The notes below the pieces were generated by a model. The model did not search any database and was not told the origin of the DNA. It saw only the letters and a program-made list of their open reading frames with translations. A DNA stretch of 64,000 nucleotides. Source: Hyphomicrobiales bacterium. GTDB lineage: Bacteria; Pseudomonadota; Alphaproteobacteria; Rhizobiales; Rhizobiaceae. The DNA lies in contig UCNE01000010.1 of assembly GCA_900473685.1 (NCBI GenBank), forward strand, positions 186,001 to 250,000, read 5' to 3'. The translations under genes were made by a program, and so were the position numbers. Below are positions 8,748 through 18,769 of the stretch, in pieces; position 1 is the stretch's first letter, and the number at the start of each line of letters is the position of its first letter.

Positions 8748-9596
8748 TCAAGCCAGTCTTGGCATCCACCATTTTGGCGTGGCGCCCTCGTTTTTCAAGA
8801 ATGCCGTCAGCTTGGATTCGTCGGTCTTTTCGCCGGTCATATATTCGGCGGCGTGAATGCCCGCGCTGATATAAAGGACGTCGAGACCGAAATCCTGCGC
8901 GCCCTTGACATCCGTCGGCATGCCGTCACCAATCGCGATCACCCGTGACAGGTCGAGCCCGCCGCGCGCGGCCTTGGCTTCCGTCAGGGACGCCCGGTAA
9001 ATCGGCACATAAGGTTTTCCGGAAATCCGGGTTTCGCCGCCAAGTTCTTCGTAAACCTTGGCAATGGCGCCGGCGCACGGAATGAGCTTGTGGCCACGCT
9101 CCACCACCAGATCCGGATTGGCGCAGATGAACGGCACCTTGCGCCTGGCAAGGCCGGTCAGCGTTGCGCGGTAATCCTCGGCAGTCTCGCTTTCGTCGTC
9201 AAAAAAGCCGGCGCAGACAATGATCTCGGCCTCCTCGGAGGAAACCATGCTGACGCCCAGGCCTTCGAGCAGCGGCAGGTCCTTTTCGGCGCCGATGAAA
9301 TAGATCTTCTTCGGGCCGGCCGAAATCAGTGCGCGGGTGACATCGCCTGACGTGACGATCCGGTCATAGGCGCTGTCCGGCACGCCAAGGCCGCGGATCT
9401 GGACGATGACGCCGGGATGCGGGCGGGGCGAGTTGGTGATCAACACGACGGTCAGCCCCTTGGCGCGCGCTTCCGTCAGCGCCACGCAGGCGCCTTTGAA
9501 CGCCTCGACGCCATTGTGCAGCACGCCCCAGACATCGCAGAGCACGACGTCATAACGGCTGGCAATGTCGCGAAAACTGTTGATCCGAACGGCCAT
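8748..9596 (-). CDS. HAD-superfamily class IIA hydrolase
   Basis: This sugar-phosphatase-like HAD protein of 282 residues has motif I DVWGVLHNG near residue 20, motif II LITNSPRP, and motif IV IGDGMPTDVKGA, with a class IIA cap between. It resembles the alphaproteobacterial subfamily TIGR01459, whose substrate is not established. The start MAVRINSF at 9596 fits the domain; the longer frame to 9707 would add a non-family extension. It is first in the group leading to ribF. Close relatives act on small phosphorylated compounds; a link to flavin phosphate turnover is only a contextual guess. Confidence 0.85.
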   Translation of the reverse strand: MAVRINSFRDIASRYDVVLCDVWGVLHNGVEAFKGACVALTEARAKGLTVVLITNSPRPHPGVIVQIRGLGVPDSAYDRIVTSGDVTRALISAGPKKIYFIGAEKDLPLLEGLGVSMVSSEEAEIIVCAGFFDDESETAEDYRATLTGLARRKVPFICANPDLVVERGHKLIPCAGAIAKVYEELGGETRISGKPYVPIYRASLTEAKAARGGLDLSRVIAIGDGMPTDVKGAQDFGLDVLYISAGIHAAEYMTGEKTDESKLTAFLKNEGATPKWWMPRLA

Positions 9597-9720
9597 GCTG
9601 GCTTCCCGCAGAAAAGAAATGGTCGGGCTGACATCGCAGGCAGACGTTAAAAACACAAGTCTCCATGGGAAAAATGGCGGCGGAATTCCAAGGTTTCCGG
9701 CGCGCAACGGGATCGAACCA

Positions 9721-11091
9721 CTAAAATCCGCGGATCAGCCAACCGGCGGCCGCGCAGAGGACAAGCGTTGTCACGACGCCGCGCTTGAAGAAAAACAGCA
9801 GCGCGGCTGCCAGAAGTGCCAGGCAGAAGGACGGTAGCTGGAAGGTCTGCCAGACGGGGAGCGGCATGGAAACAGGCCCTGCAGCAAAGCGCTCCACGCT
9901 GGAAAAGAGAACGTGCAGACCGAACCAGATGGCCAGATTGAGGATAACGCCGGTGACCGCTGCCGAAATGGCCGCCAGCGCGCCGGACAAAGCCCTGTTG
10001 TTGCGCAAGGCCTCGACATAAGGAGCGCCCAGAAAAATCCAGAGGAAACAGGGCACGAAAGTCACCCATGTGGCGAGCGTCGCCCCGAGCAGGCCGGACA
10101 TAAGCGGATCGAGCCCGAGCGGTGCACGGAAGGCCGCCATGAAGCCGACGAAGGACAGTACCAGCACCAACGGTCCCGGCGTAGTTTCGGCCAACGCCAG
10201 ACCATCCAGCATCTCGCCGGGCTTGAGCCAATGATAGGTCTCGACCGCCTGCTGCGCGACATAGGCAAGAACCGCATAGGCCCCACCGAAGGTCACCACG
10301 GCCATCTTGGAGAAGAACAGCCCGATGGCGCTGTAAACGGTGTCAAATCCAAGCATCACACCGATGACGGCGAACGGCGCGATCCACAGCGCCAGCCAGG
10401 TGGCAAGAAGCTGAAACGTGCGGCCCCAGCTTGAAGCACCATCGGGAAAGCTGCTGTCGATGACCGACGGTTTATCGGCAAGTATCTGCTTTGCCGCCGC
10501 CGCCATGGCTTTTTCGCCAGTTGCGGGCTGCAGGCGCGTGGCAAGATATCCGGCAATGCCGGCCGCCAGCACGACAAGCGGGAATGGCAGATCAAAAAAG
10601 AACAGGGCTGCGAAGGCGAACGCTGCAACGATGAGCGCAAAGCGGGTTTTGAGCGCGCGGCGGCCGACGCGGATGACCGCCTCGACGACGATGGCCAGCA
10701 CCGCCGCCTTCAGCCCGAAGAACAGGCTTGTCAGCCAGTCGGTCTCATGAAACAGCGCATAGGCCGACGACAAGCCGAGGATGACGAAAAAGCCCGGCAA
10801 AATGAACAGCAACCCGGCAACGATGCCACCGCGTGTGCCGTGCAGCAGCCAGCCGATATAGGTGGCAAGCTGCTGCGCCTCCGGCCCCGGCAGGAGCATG
10901 CAGAAATTCAGCGCATGTAGGAACCGGCTCTCGGAGATCCAGCGGCGTTCCTCCACCAACTCCCTATGCATCAATGCGATCTGCCCGGCCGGGCCGCCAA
11001 AACTGAGCAAACCGATCTTCGCCCAGACTTTGGTGGCTTCGCCGAATGTCGGATGCGATGGCGGCAGGATGACGGTTACCGCCTCATTCAT
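9721..11091 (-). CDS. chrA: Chromate transporter ChrA, two-domain form
   Basis: ChrA family inner-membrane proteins export chromate by an antiport-like mechanism. This long form of about 456 residues carries two homologous CHR halves, each opening with the signature seen as KIGLLSFGGPAGQIALMH in the first and KMAVVTFGGAYAVLAYV in the second. There are roughly ten or more hydrophobic segments. The ATG at 11091 lies inside the end of the upstream rhodanese-ChrB gene (8-base overlap), so translation is probably coupled. Transport of another oxyanion such as sulfate is possible. Confidence 0.88.
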   Translation of the reverse strand: MNEAVTVILPPSHPTFGEATKVWAKIGLLSFGGPAGQIALMHRELVEERRWISESRFLHALNFCMLLPGPEAQQLATYIGWLLHGTRGGIVAGLLFILPGFFVILGLSSAYALFHETDWLTSLFFGLKAAVLAIVVEAVIRVGRRALKTRFALIVAAFAFAALFFFDLPFPLVVLAAGIAGYLATRLQPATGEKAMAAAAKQILADKPSVIDSSFPDGASSWGRTFQLLATWLALWIAPFAVIGVMLGFDTVYSAIGLFFSKMAVVTFGGAYAVLAYVAQQAVETYHWLKPGEMLDGLALAETTPGPLVLVLSFVGFMAAFRAPLGLDPLMSGLLGATLATWVTFVPCFLWIFLGAPYVEALRNNRALSGALAAISAAVTGVILNLAIWFGLHVLFSSVERFAAGPVSMPLPVWQTFQLPSFCLALLAAALLFFFKRGVVTTLVLCAAAGWLIRGF

Positions 11092-11917
11092 GGCCTTTGG
11101 CCTTCTTCGCGATGTGCTGCACCCATTCGTGCTTTTCCTGTGTGGCGTCGCGCGCCCAGCGATAGAAGGCATCGTAGAGCGTCATGCCCGCTTCCAGCTG
11201 TTCCAGATCGTCGGCGAACATCCGCGAGAAACCGAGCGACGCCGCGAGCAGTCCGGCGGCTTCGGAAACCAGATCGAGCCTGTCGGTGTCGGCGGCGCGG
11301 ACGATCAGGGCGAGATGCTGAAGTGCCGGAAATGCCAGACCAAATTCCTTGACCATCGTATCGAAGGTGCAGTTCTCTCCCCTGTGGCTCCAGAAGACAT
11401 TTTCCACATCAAACGGTGTTGCATCGAAACGATCTGCTACGGCCTCAACCTCAGGGGCAGCGACAAAGAGGAATGTCGCGGCCGGATCGACGAAGCGGCG
11501 AATCAGCCACGGGCAAGCAATACGATCGATCTTGGGGCGAGAGCGCGTGACCCAGACTGTGCCGCCATTCGTGTTTTCACCCGGCAGGGCAGCGACTGGA
11601 ACGAGCGGCAGGCGAGCAGCCTGCCAGGCTTCGAATCCGCCTTCCAGCGTCTCTGCCGTGGCACCGGCATTTCTGAGCCATGCAGCGACGCCTTCGGAGA
11701 GCTTCTTACCCTTCTGGCAAATCACAACCACCCAGCGACCGCGATAATCCGCCCCCCATCGCCGCACGTCGGCGTAAGGACGCCGGAAAGACGATGGGAC
11801 AAGAAACGGCTGGGCGGCGAAGTCTTCATCGTCGCGCACGTCAATAACAACCGGCCCTTTGGCCGTGCCGATCAGGCGGGCAAGTTTTTCGGTGGAAATA
11901 GCGTTATACGAGGCCAT
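11084..11917 (-). CDS. Rhodanese domain fused to ChrB-type chromate resistance domain
   Basis: The 277-residue protein begins with a rhodanese fold: VVIDVRDDEDF near residue 22, and the active loop with Cys in VVVICQKGKKLSEGVA near residue 69. A linker follows, then a ChrB C-terminal-like domain with TRSRPKIDRIACPWLIRRFVDP, a Cys/Asp/His-rich segment and FWSHRGENCTFDTM. ChrB proteins regulate or assist chromate resistance, and the rhodanese half could handle sulfur or bind oxyanions. It overlaps chrA by 8 bases, which supports a joint role. There is no signal peptide. The substrate is inferred from the partner only. Confidence 0.8.
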   Translation of the reverse strand: MASYNAISTEKLARLIGTAKGPVVIDVRDDEDFAAQPFLVPSSFRRPYADVRRWGADYRGRWVVVICQKGKKLSEGVAAWLRNAGATAETLEGGFEAWQAARLPLVPVAALPGENTNGGTVWVTRSRPKIDRIACPWLIRRFVDPAATFLFVAAPEVEAVADRFDATPFDVENVFWSHRGENCTFDTMVKEFGLAFPALQHLALIVRAADTDRLDLVSEAAGLLAASLGFSRMFADDLEQLEAGMTLYDAFYRWARDATQEKHEWVQHIAKKAKGHE

Positions 11918-12063
11918 GGTTTACGTCCTTTTCGTGGGATTGGACGCGAAGTGATGGCATGACGCCTCGTGGGGCAGTTCGCAGACCCCATGCGCAAGTT
12001 AGACAAAAAAGCGGAAACCAAGTCAACCATATTTCCCGATGCAAAGAATCTTGCCGGGCCGTT

Positions 12064-12092
12064 CTTGACTCACCTCGATGCCGTCCTTATCT
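12064..12092 (+). promoter_or_regulatory. RpoH (sigma-32)-like promoter of groESL
   Basis: CTTG at 12064-12067 and CTTATCT at 12086-12092, separated by 18 bases, match the alphaproteobacterial heat-shock sigma factor pattern CTTG-N17/18-CYTATNT. The site ends 9 bases before the CIRCE element, so transcription would start at or in CIRCE. The match is by eye. Confidence 0.65.
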
Positions 12093-12100
12093 CCAAGCCG

Positions 12101-12127
12101 CTAGCACTCAAGCAATAGGAGTGCTAA
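12101..12127 (+). promoter_or_regulatory. CIRCE operator (HrcA binding site)
   Basis: CTAGCACTC, nine spacer bases, then GAGTGCTAA. This matches the CIRCE consensus TTAGCACTC-N9-GAGTGCTAA with one change at the outermost base of the left arm. It lies 60 bases before groES and just after an RpoH-like promoter, so groESL is expected to be repressed by HrcA and induced by sigma-32. Confidence 0.93.
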
Positions 12128-12186
12128 CATCCATCCATCGGATCGCAAAGACGGTCCGTGAAGTCATTTGATCGAGGGATTAGACA

Positions 12187-12483
12187 ATGACAAGCACCAA
12201 TTTCCGCCCGCTGCATGACCGCGTCGTTGTACGTCGCGTCGAGTCTGAAGCCAAGACCAAGGGCGGCATCATCATTCCGGATACCGCCAAGGAAAAGCCG
12301 CAGGAAGGCGAAATCGTCGCTGTTGGCACCGGCACACGTGACGACAAGGGCACGCTCATCGCGCTCGACGTCAAGGCTGGCGACCGCGTTCTGTTCGGCA
12401 AGTGGTCGGGCACCGAAGTCAAGCTCAACGGCGAAGACCTTCTGATCATGAAGGAAGCCGACATCATGGGCATCATCGGCTGA
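12187..12483 (+). CDS. groES: Co-chaperonin GroES
   Basis: GroES is the 10-kDa cap of the GroEL folding chamber. The 98-residue protein contains [16 protein letters not shown] at the start, the mobile-loop region [19 protein letters not shown], and the C-terminal [19 protein letters not shown]. Full length and normal. A GAGGGATTAGACA leader precedes the ATG. groEL follows after 66 bases in the same transcript, under the CIRCE/RpoH control region. Confidence 0.97.
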   Translation: MTSTNFRPLHDRVVVRRVESEAKTKGGIIIPDTAKEKPQEGEIVAVGTGTRDDKGTLIALDVKAGDRVLFGKWSGTEVKLNGEDLLIMKEADIMGIIG

Positions 12484-12516
12484 TTTAGCCGGTTCCCGCC
12501 TTTTCACTTTCCATAA

Positions 12517-14193
<1,677 letters not shown>

Positions 14194-14252
14194 TAAGGCG
14201 TTTGCCTTATTACTACTGACGACCATCGATCTTTCCGGGTTTCCGGATTGAG

Positions 14253-14283
14253 AAGGGGCAGGCCGCAAGGTCTGCCCCTTTTT
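14253..14283 (+). terminator. Rho-independent terminator of groESL
   Basis: A 12-bp stem at 14253-14264/14269-14280 (one G-T pair) with a GCAA tetraloop is followed by a T run. It lies 60 bases after the groEL stop. Confidence 0.9.
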
Positions 14284-14286
14284 CGT

Positions 14287-14805
14287 TTCTGCTCACGGAT
14301 TGGCGGGGCGACGGAGCGTTCCGTGGGATACCTGCGGATGGCGCGGCCATCGATCCAGGATCAGTCTCTGATTGTACCGGCCGCAAATCGCTGCAATCCT
14401 GACTATTTATCTCGGATCGCAAATTTTTATCGAAAGACCATTGTAGCAAGAGAAAAAGCAATTATAACAGCGCACCAAGTGAACCACAGATTCACAGGGA
14501 TCGAGAATTCGGACGAATTGACAATAAAACAGTTCAATTTCTCCACATTAACTGCTTACCCAACATCCTTTTGATTCCAGATCACAAAGCTTATAGATTT
14601 TCCTCGCATACAATTTGCTTTGTCTTGCCGACAAACGCGTCCAAGACCTGAAAATTGAGTTTTCTATCCTTCTTGCAGCGAACCACGCCTCGCCATGTAT
14701 TTGCCGAGCCGTCCAACCCTGCTGGGAAATGGAAATTGTTTCTTGTGAACACTTACGGGAACAGACGAATGAATTTCGGATTTTGTGAATATACCGGGGT
14801 CCGCC
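14287..14805. other. AT-rich gap after groEL, no convincing gene
   Basis: This gap of about 519 bases is much richer in A+T than its surroundings: a hand count of 14461-14640 gives about 40% GC. A 108-codon forward frame starts inside the groEL terminator and has no ribosome site, so I do not call it. It must contain the promoter of the PAS-like gene that follows. A small RNA is possible, but I see no terminator-like hairpin inside. Confidence 0.5.
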
Positions 14806-15255
14806 TTGTTTAAAATTGCAAGAACAAGCCTTTCACAGCCGCCCGGCGCGGATTCCTTTGCCCATGGCGAAAGCGGGCTGGAGATGCTCGGTCAATTCTG
14901 CTCTTCGGAAGGCTGGTCGGGCGACCTGTCGAACGGGCTGTTCCGTCTCGGCGACAGTGCGGCTGCCATGCATGGGCTCAATCAGCCGGAGTGTGGCCTG
15001 CTCAATCTGGTCCGCTGCTATGACAGCGCCGACCGCAACCATGTGCTGGCGCTTTTCGAACAGGCGGCCACGACCTCGTCATCCTTCTGCTTCTCGACCA
15101 CGATCATCCTGCCGTCCGGCCAGAAACAACCGGTGTTCTGCATCGGCGAATCCACGGGGCTGGAACAGCGCTATTCAGGCTCGATCCTCGGCGTGTTCTT
15201 CTTCCCCCGCTTCCAGCTGGAAGCCCGCGGGCGCTTCTTCACCCACCATCAGTAA
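14806..15255 (+). CDS. Small PAS-like single-domain protein (paralogue of the gene at 23133)
   Basis: This is a soluble protein of about 149 residues. The core runs GWSGDLSNGLFRLGD...MHGL...ECGLLNLVRCYD..DR..VLALFEQA..SSSFCFSTTI, then PSG.....FCIGEST and a final GVFFFPRF strand. The order of elements resembles a PAS_3-type sensor fold, with no output domain attached. Shared Cys residues (CGLL, SFCF) could be functional. I favour TTG 14806, which aligns with the paralogue's ATG and has GGGG 7 bases upstream; GTG 14785 is the alternative. Function unknown; a ligand- or redox-sensing partner protein is a guess. Confidence 0.65.
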   Translation: MFKIARTSLSQPPGADSFAHGESGLEMLGQFCSSEGWSGDLSNGLFRLGDSAAAMHGLNQPECGLLNLVRCYDSADRNHVLALFEQAATTSSSFCFSTTIILPSGQKQPVFCIGESTGLEQRYSGSILGVFFFPRFQLEARGRFFTHHQ

Positions 15256-15268
15256 ATAGACTTGGCGG

Positions 15269-16486
15269 CTACGGCAGAAGCGTCTTCAGGTCTGTCTGTG
15301 GATCTTCAAGGATGGCACGATCCGGCGTCAGGCCGAGATCGAGCAGCTTCTTGCCGGTGACATAGGCCTTGGCATCGTTGAGCGCGTCGACCGCGACCAA
15401 CTTGCCGGCCGTAAAATACCAGACAGAGACACTGCCTTCGCGCTGTCCCTTGCGTACGACCGTCTCGTCATGGCCGTGGCCAAAGCCGGCGATCTGCAGC
15501 TTCACGTCATACTGATCCGACCAGAACCAGGGCTTTGGCTGATAGGGCGCTTCGCCACCGGCCAACAGTGCCGCGACAGCTTCCGCCTGGTCGACCGCGT
15601 TCTGGACCGATTCCAGCCGGATGCGCATGTCCTTCCAGGGCTGGACGGCGCAATCACCCATCGCATGGATGGCCGGATCGGAGGTGCGGCCAAAACCATC
15701 GACGACAATGCCATTGGCAACTTCCAGACCGGCAGCATCGGCCAGCGCGTCGTTGGCGGTGACGCCGATGCCGACGATCACCAGATCAACCGGAATGGTC
15801 GAGCCATCCGTCAGTTCCGCCGCGGTCACCCGTCCGTCGGTGCCGACCAGCCGCACGAGGCCCGTGCCTTCGCGGATGTCGACACCGCGCGAGATGTGAA
15901 TGTCCTTGACGAGAAAGGACGTGGCAACGGAGGCGACCCGCTGCAGAATGCGGTCGGCCATTTCGATGACCGTCACATCAAGCCCGCTGGAGCGCGCCAC
16001 GGCGGCTGCTTCGAGGCCGATATAACCGCCGCCGATGATCAGCGCGTGTTTGCCCGGCTTCATCTCCTCGGCGAGACGGTCGGCATCAGTGAAATCGCGC
16101 ACCACGAAAACGCCGTCGAGATCACCGCCGGCACTGGCCGGCAGTTTGCGCGGGGTCGAGCCGGTGGCGAGCGCCAGAACGTCATACTGAAGCGTCGAGC
16201 CGTCGCTGAGAGTGACGGTCTTGGCAGACCGGTCAATCGCCGTGACCGAGGTCGAGAGGCGGATATCGATATTGTGCTCGGCGTACCAGCTTTCCGGCCG
16301 GTAGAGCAGCCGGTCGAGATCCATTTCACGCAGCAGGTATTTCTTCGACAGAGGCGGCCGTTGGTAGGGATGGCTTGCTTCCGCTGCGACGATCGTGATC
16401 GGACGCTCGTCCTTCAAGGCCCGCAATTTGGCCACCAACGCAAAGGCGGCCTGTCCGCCGCCAACCACAACCAGTCTGCCTGTCAC
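15269..16486 (-). CDS. FAD-dependent ferredoxin/rubredoxin reductase-like oxidoreductase
   Basis: The 405-residue flavoprotein has an N-terminal FAD-binding GGGQAAF motif, HPYQRPPLSKKYL, an ATGSTPRKLP segment, a second Rossmann motif for NAD(P)H (IIGGGYIGLEAAAVAR), and IHAMGDCAVQP, where the flavin contacts lie. It ends with a reductase C-terminal domain (WFWSDQYDVKLQIAG). This is the putidaredoxin/rubredoxin reductase family, which passes electrons from NAD(P)H to small iron-sulfur proteins. No ferredoxin or oxygenase gene is adjacent, so its partner is unknown. It converges on the PAS-like gene. Confidence 0.88.
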   Translation of the reverse strand: MTGRLVVVGGGQAAFALVAKLRALKDERPITIVAAEASHPYQRPPLSKKYLLREMDLDRLLYRPESWYAEHNIDIRLSTSVTAIDRSAKTVTLSDGSTLQYDVLALATGSTPRKLPASAGGDLDGVFVVRDFTDADRLAEEMKPGKHALIIGGGYIGLEAAAVARSSGLDVTVIEMADRILQRVASVATSFLVKDIHISRGVDIREGTGLVRLVGTDGRVTAAELTDGSTIPVDLVIVGIGVTANDALADAAGLEVANGIVVDGFGRTSDPAIHAMGDCAVQPWKDMRIRLESVQNAVDQAEAVAALLAGGEAPYQPKPWFWSDQYDVKLQIAGFGHGHDETVVRKGQREGSVSVWYFTAGKLVAVDALNDAKAYVTGKKLLDLGLTPDRAILEDPQTDLKTLLP

Positions 16487-16578
16487 GTGTGTTCACCCGT
16501 CGAGAATGCTTCTTTTCCCAAGACGTAGCCTGTCCGCCCGAGTGCCGTCAACTCGGGCGGACGATGGCGAGATCACGA

Positions 16579-17286
16579 TCAATCGCGCTTGGGGATTTCC
16601 ATGCCCTTCTGCGCCGCCGGACGGGCAAGGCCGCGATCGACCCAGGCCATGACATTCGGGAAGCTCTTGTATTCCAGCACGTCGGCGCCGCCATAGAATT
16701 TGCGGGCGCCCTCGATCCACGGATAGGTGGCGATATCGGCGATGGTATATTGATCGCCCATCAGCCACTGGCGGCCTTCAAGACGGGCCTCCAGAATGCC
16801 GAGAAGCCGCTTGGCCTCATCCCGATAGCGCTCCACAGGGTAGGAATTGTTGGCGACCTTGTCGGCGGCGAATTTGAAGAAATGCCCGAACTGGCCGAAC
16901 ATCGGCCCGACGCCGCCCATCTGGAACATCACCCATGCCAGCGTCTCGTAACGTCCGGCCGCATCGGCCGGAATGAGCTTGCCGGTTTTTTCGGCGAGAT
17001 AGACGAGGATGGCGCCGGATTCGAACAGGCCGAGCGGCTTTCCGCCCGGGCCATTCGGATCGATGATTGCGGGAATGCGGCCGTTCGGATTGAGCGAAAC
17101 GAATTCCGACGATTTCTGATCGTTGGTGCCGAAGGAAATGAGATGCGGCTCATAGGGCAAGCCGAGTTCTTCAAGCGCGATGGAAACCTTCACGCCGTTT
17201 GGCGTCGGCAGCGAATAGAGCTGGATGATATCCGGATTTTTGGCAGGCCAGCGGGCAGTGATCGGAAAGGAACTGAGATCGGCCAT
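16579..17286 (-). CDS. Glutathione S-transferase, YghU/Ure2-like
   Basis: This 235-residue GST has an N-terminal thioredoxin-like domain (IQLYSLPTPNGVKVSIALEE, NPNGRIPAIIDP, LFESGAILVYLAEKTGKL) and a C-terminal all-helical domain with GDQYTIADIATYPWI. The ESG motif binds glutathione, and the TPNG region replaces a classic Ser/Tyr, as in YghU-type proteins with disulfide-reductase activity. AAGGAG lies 6 bases before the ATG. It is followed by the flavoprotein gene 92 bases away, and lies back to back with parDE. Confidence 0.87.
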   Translation of the reverse strand: MADLSSFPITARWPAKNPDIIQLYSLPTPNGVKVSIALEELGLPYEPHLISFGTNDQKSSEFVSLNPNGRIPAIIDPNGPGGKPLGLFESGAILVYLAEKTGKLIPADAAGRYETLAWVMFQMGGVGPMFGQFGHFFKFAADKVANNSYPVERYRDEAKRLLGILEARLEGRQWLMGDQYTIADIATYPWIEGARKFYGGADVLEYKSFPNVMAWVDRGLARPAAQKGMEIPKRD

Positions 17287-17422
17287 GAGGAACTCCTTGT
17301 GGTGGGAGTTCGAATATAAGTCGGCCCGGTTCAAAATGTCAGGGTGGGATTTTGGAGTTTTTGGCAACGTGTTTAAAGCAGACCCAAAAGGCATCCACCG
17401 CGCAGATTGCGCCCGGTAGCAT

Positions 17423-17447
17423 TTTATCCTACCTTCCCTTGGATAAA
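17423..17447 (+). promoter_or_regulatory. Candidate ParD operator: inverted repeat
   Basis: TTTATCC at 17423-17429 and GGATAAA at 17441-17447 form a perfect 7-bp inverted repeat with an 11-base spacer. A third TTATCC at 17456-17461 sits directly before the parD ATG. ParD-type antitoxins bind such repeats to repress their own operon; the role here is inferred from position. Confidence 0.55.
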
Positions 17448-17462
17448 CTTTGGAGTTATCCC

Positions 17463-17726
17463 ATGGTCGAAAAACTGAGCATCACGCTCCCCTCCGAAAT
17501 GGTGGATGCGATCAAGAGCCGCATCGAAGCAGGCTCCCACGCCTCGACCAGCGAGGTCATCCGCGAAGCGATGCGAACCTGGCTGCGTCTGGAAGAAGAA
17601 CATGAAGAGCGTATCGAGGCACTGCGCATCCGCGTGAAGCAGTCGCTCGAAGACCCTCGACCGAACTTGAGCGCCAAACAGGTGCGCGAGCGGCTGGACG
17701 CGCTTTATGCAAAACACAACAGTTGA
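17463..17726 (+). CDS. ParD-type antitoxin (ribbon-helix-helix)
   Basis: The 87-residue protein starts with a RHH DNA-binding domain: KLSITLPSEMVDAIKSRIEA forms the strand and first helix, then STSEVIREAMRTWLRLEEE. The charged C-terminal tail should wrap the toxin. The ATG at 17463 has GGAG 8 bases upstream. The toxin gene follows 5 bases after its stop. The protein should neutralise ParE and bind the inverted repeat immediately upstream. Confidence 0.88.
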   Translation: MVEKLSITLPSEMVDAIKSRIEAGSHASTSEVIREAMRTWLRLEEEHEERIEALRIRVKQSLEDPRPNLSAKQVRERLDALYAKHNS

Positions 17727-17731
17727 TCGCG

Positions 17732-18052
17732 ATGCAGCGCTTTCCGGTCGAATTTCGCGCCGATGCTGTTGAAGATATCGAGCAGTTGTTCAACTACGTC
17801 TTGGAAACAAGCTTCGATGTGGTGACGGCCGCCCGGTTCAGTGACCGGCTCTTCGAGCGTTGTCAGAAAATTGGGAATGCACCCTTCGCTGGCGTATCGA
17901 GAGATGATCTCGGGCCGGGCATCCGTGTTGTCCCCTTCGAGCGGAAAGCTGTCATCCTCTACGTCGTTCACGATCAGACTGTCTGGATCACCAACATCTT
18001 CTCAGGACGCCGCGATTACGCGGCGCTCCTGCGTCAAACCTCAAAAGAATGA
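17732..18052 (+). CDS. ParE-type toxin (RelE/ParE superfamily)
   Basis: The 106-residue protein has the ParE layout: FRADAVEDIEQLFNYV with its two N-terminal helices, a central segment with FSDRLFERCQKIG, GVSRDDLGPGIRVVPFERKAVILYVV strands and the final IFSGRRDYAALL. ParE toxins poison DNA gyrase, whereas RelE relatives cut mRNA; this sequence looks like ParE. There is no own ribosome site, so it is likely translated by coupling from parD. It converges on hisG with 18 bases between. Confidence 0.87.
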   Translation: MQRFPVEFRADAVEDIEQLFNYVLETSFDVVTAARFSDRLFERCQKIGNAPFAGVSRDDLGPGIRVVPFERKAVILYVVHDQTVWITNIFSGRRDYAALLRQTSKE

Positions 18053-18070
18053 CACCGTCCGGCTGCAACG

Positions 18071-18769
18071 CTAGGCGACAGCGCCTTGCACCGCCTCGAT
18101 GATCTTTGCCACCAGCGGATCATCCGTATGTCCGGCCTTGCGCGCCCGCACCAGACACGCCTGCGACCGCAGCATGATGCCATCCGACAGGATCTTCAGG
18201 TGATTGGCCTTCAGCGTCGAGCCGGTCGAAGTGATATCGACGATGATATCGGCCGAACCGGAGGCCGGTGCGCCCTCGGTCGCACCAAGGCTTTCGACGA
18301 TGCGGTAGAGCTGGATGCCGTGCTGGGACGAGAAGAACTGCTGGGTCAGGCGCCAGTATTTGGTGGCGATCGCCAGACGGCGGCCGTGACGGGCGCGGAA
18401 ATCGGCGGCGACATCGCCGAGATCGGCCATGGTATCGACATCAAGCCAGATTTCCGGAACGGCGACAACGACATCGGCGTGGCCGAAACCGAGCCGGGCG
18501 CAGAATTCGACGCGGGCATCAGCTTCCGACAGGCCCTCGCGGATCAGGTCTTCGCCGGTCACGCCGAAATCGATCGAGCCTGAGCCGATCTCGCGGGAGA
18601 TTTCCGACGCCGAGAGGAAGGCGATCTCGACATCGTCGAGCCCCTCGACACGGCCGCGATAGGAGCGCTCGTTGCCAACAGCGACGATCTTCAGGCCCGC
18701 CTTGTCGAAGATGGCGGAGGCATCGTCCTTCATCCGGCCCTTTGAAGGCAGCGCGATGGTGATGGTCAT
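18071..18769 (-). CDS. hisG: ATP phosphoribosyltransferase, short form
   Basis: HisG catalyses the first step of histidine synthesis, joining ATP and PRPP. This is the short form (232 residues), without the C-terminal feedback domain, so it needs HisZ. Motifs include ALPSKGRM at the start, [10 protein letters not shown], and the PRPP loop [19 protein letters not shown]. Its ATG overlaps the hisZ stop by 4 bases, so the two subunits are translationally coupled. Confidence 0.95.
   Translation of the reverse strand: MTITIALPSKGRMKDDASAIFDKAGLKIVAVGNERSYRGRVEGLDDVEIAFLSASEISREIGSGSIDFGVTGEDLIREGLSEADARVEFCARLGFGHADVVVAVPEIWLDVDTMADLGDVAADFRARHGRRLAIATKYWRLTQQFFSSQHGIQLYRIVESLGATEGAPASGSADIIVDITSTGSTLKANHLKILSDGIMLRSQACLVRARKAGHTDDPLVAKIIEAVQGAVA

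Noticed and set aside
14248..14574. 108-codon plus-strand frame after groEL
   Set aside because: Begins in the groEL terminator with no ribosome site.
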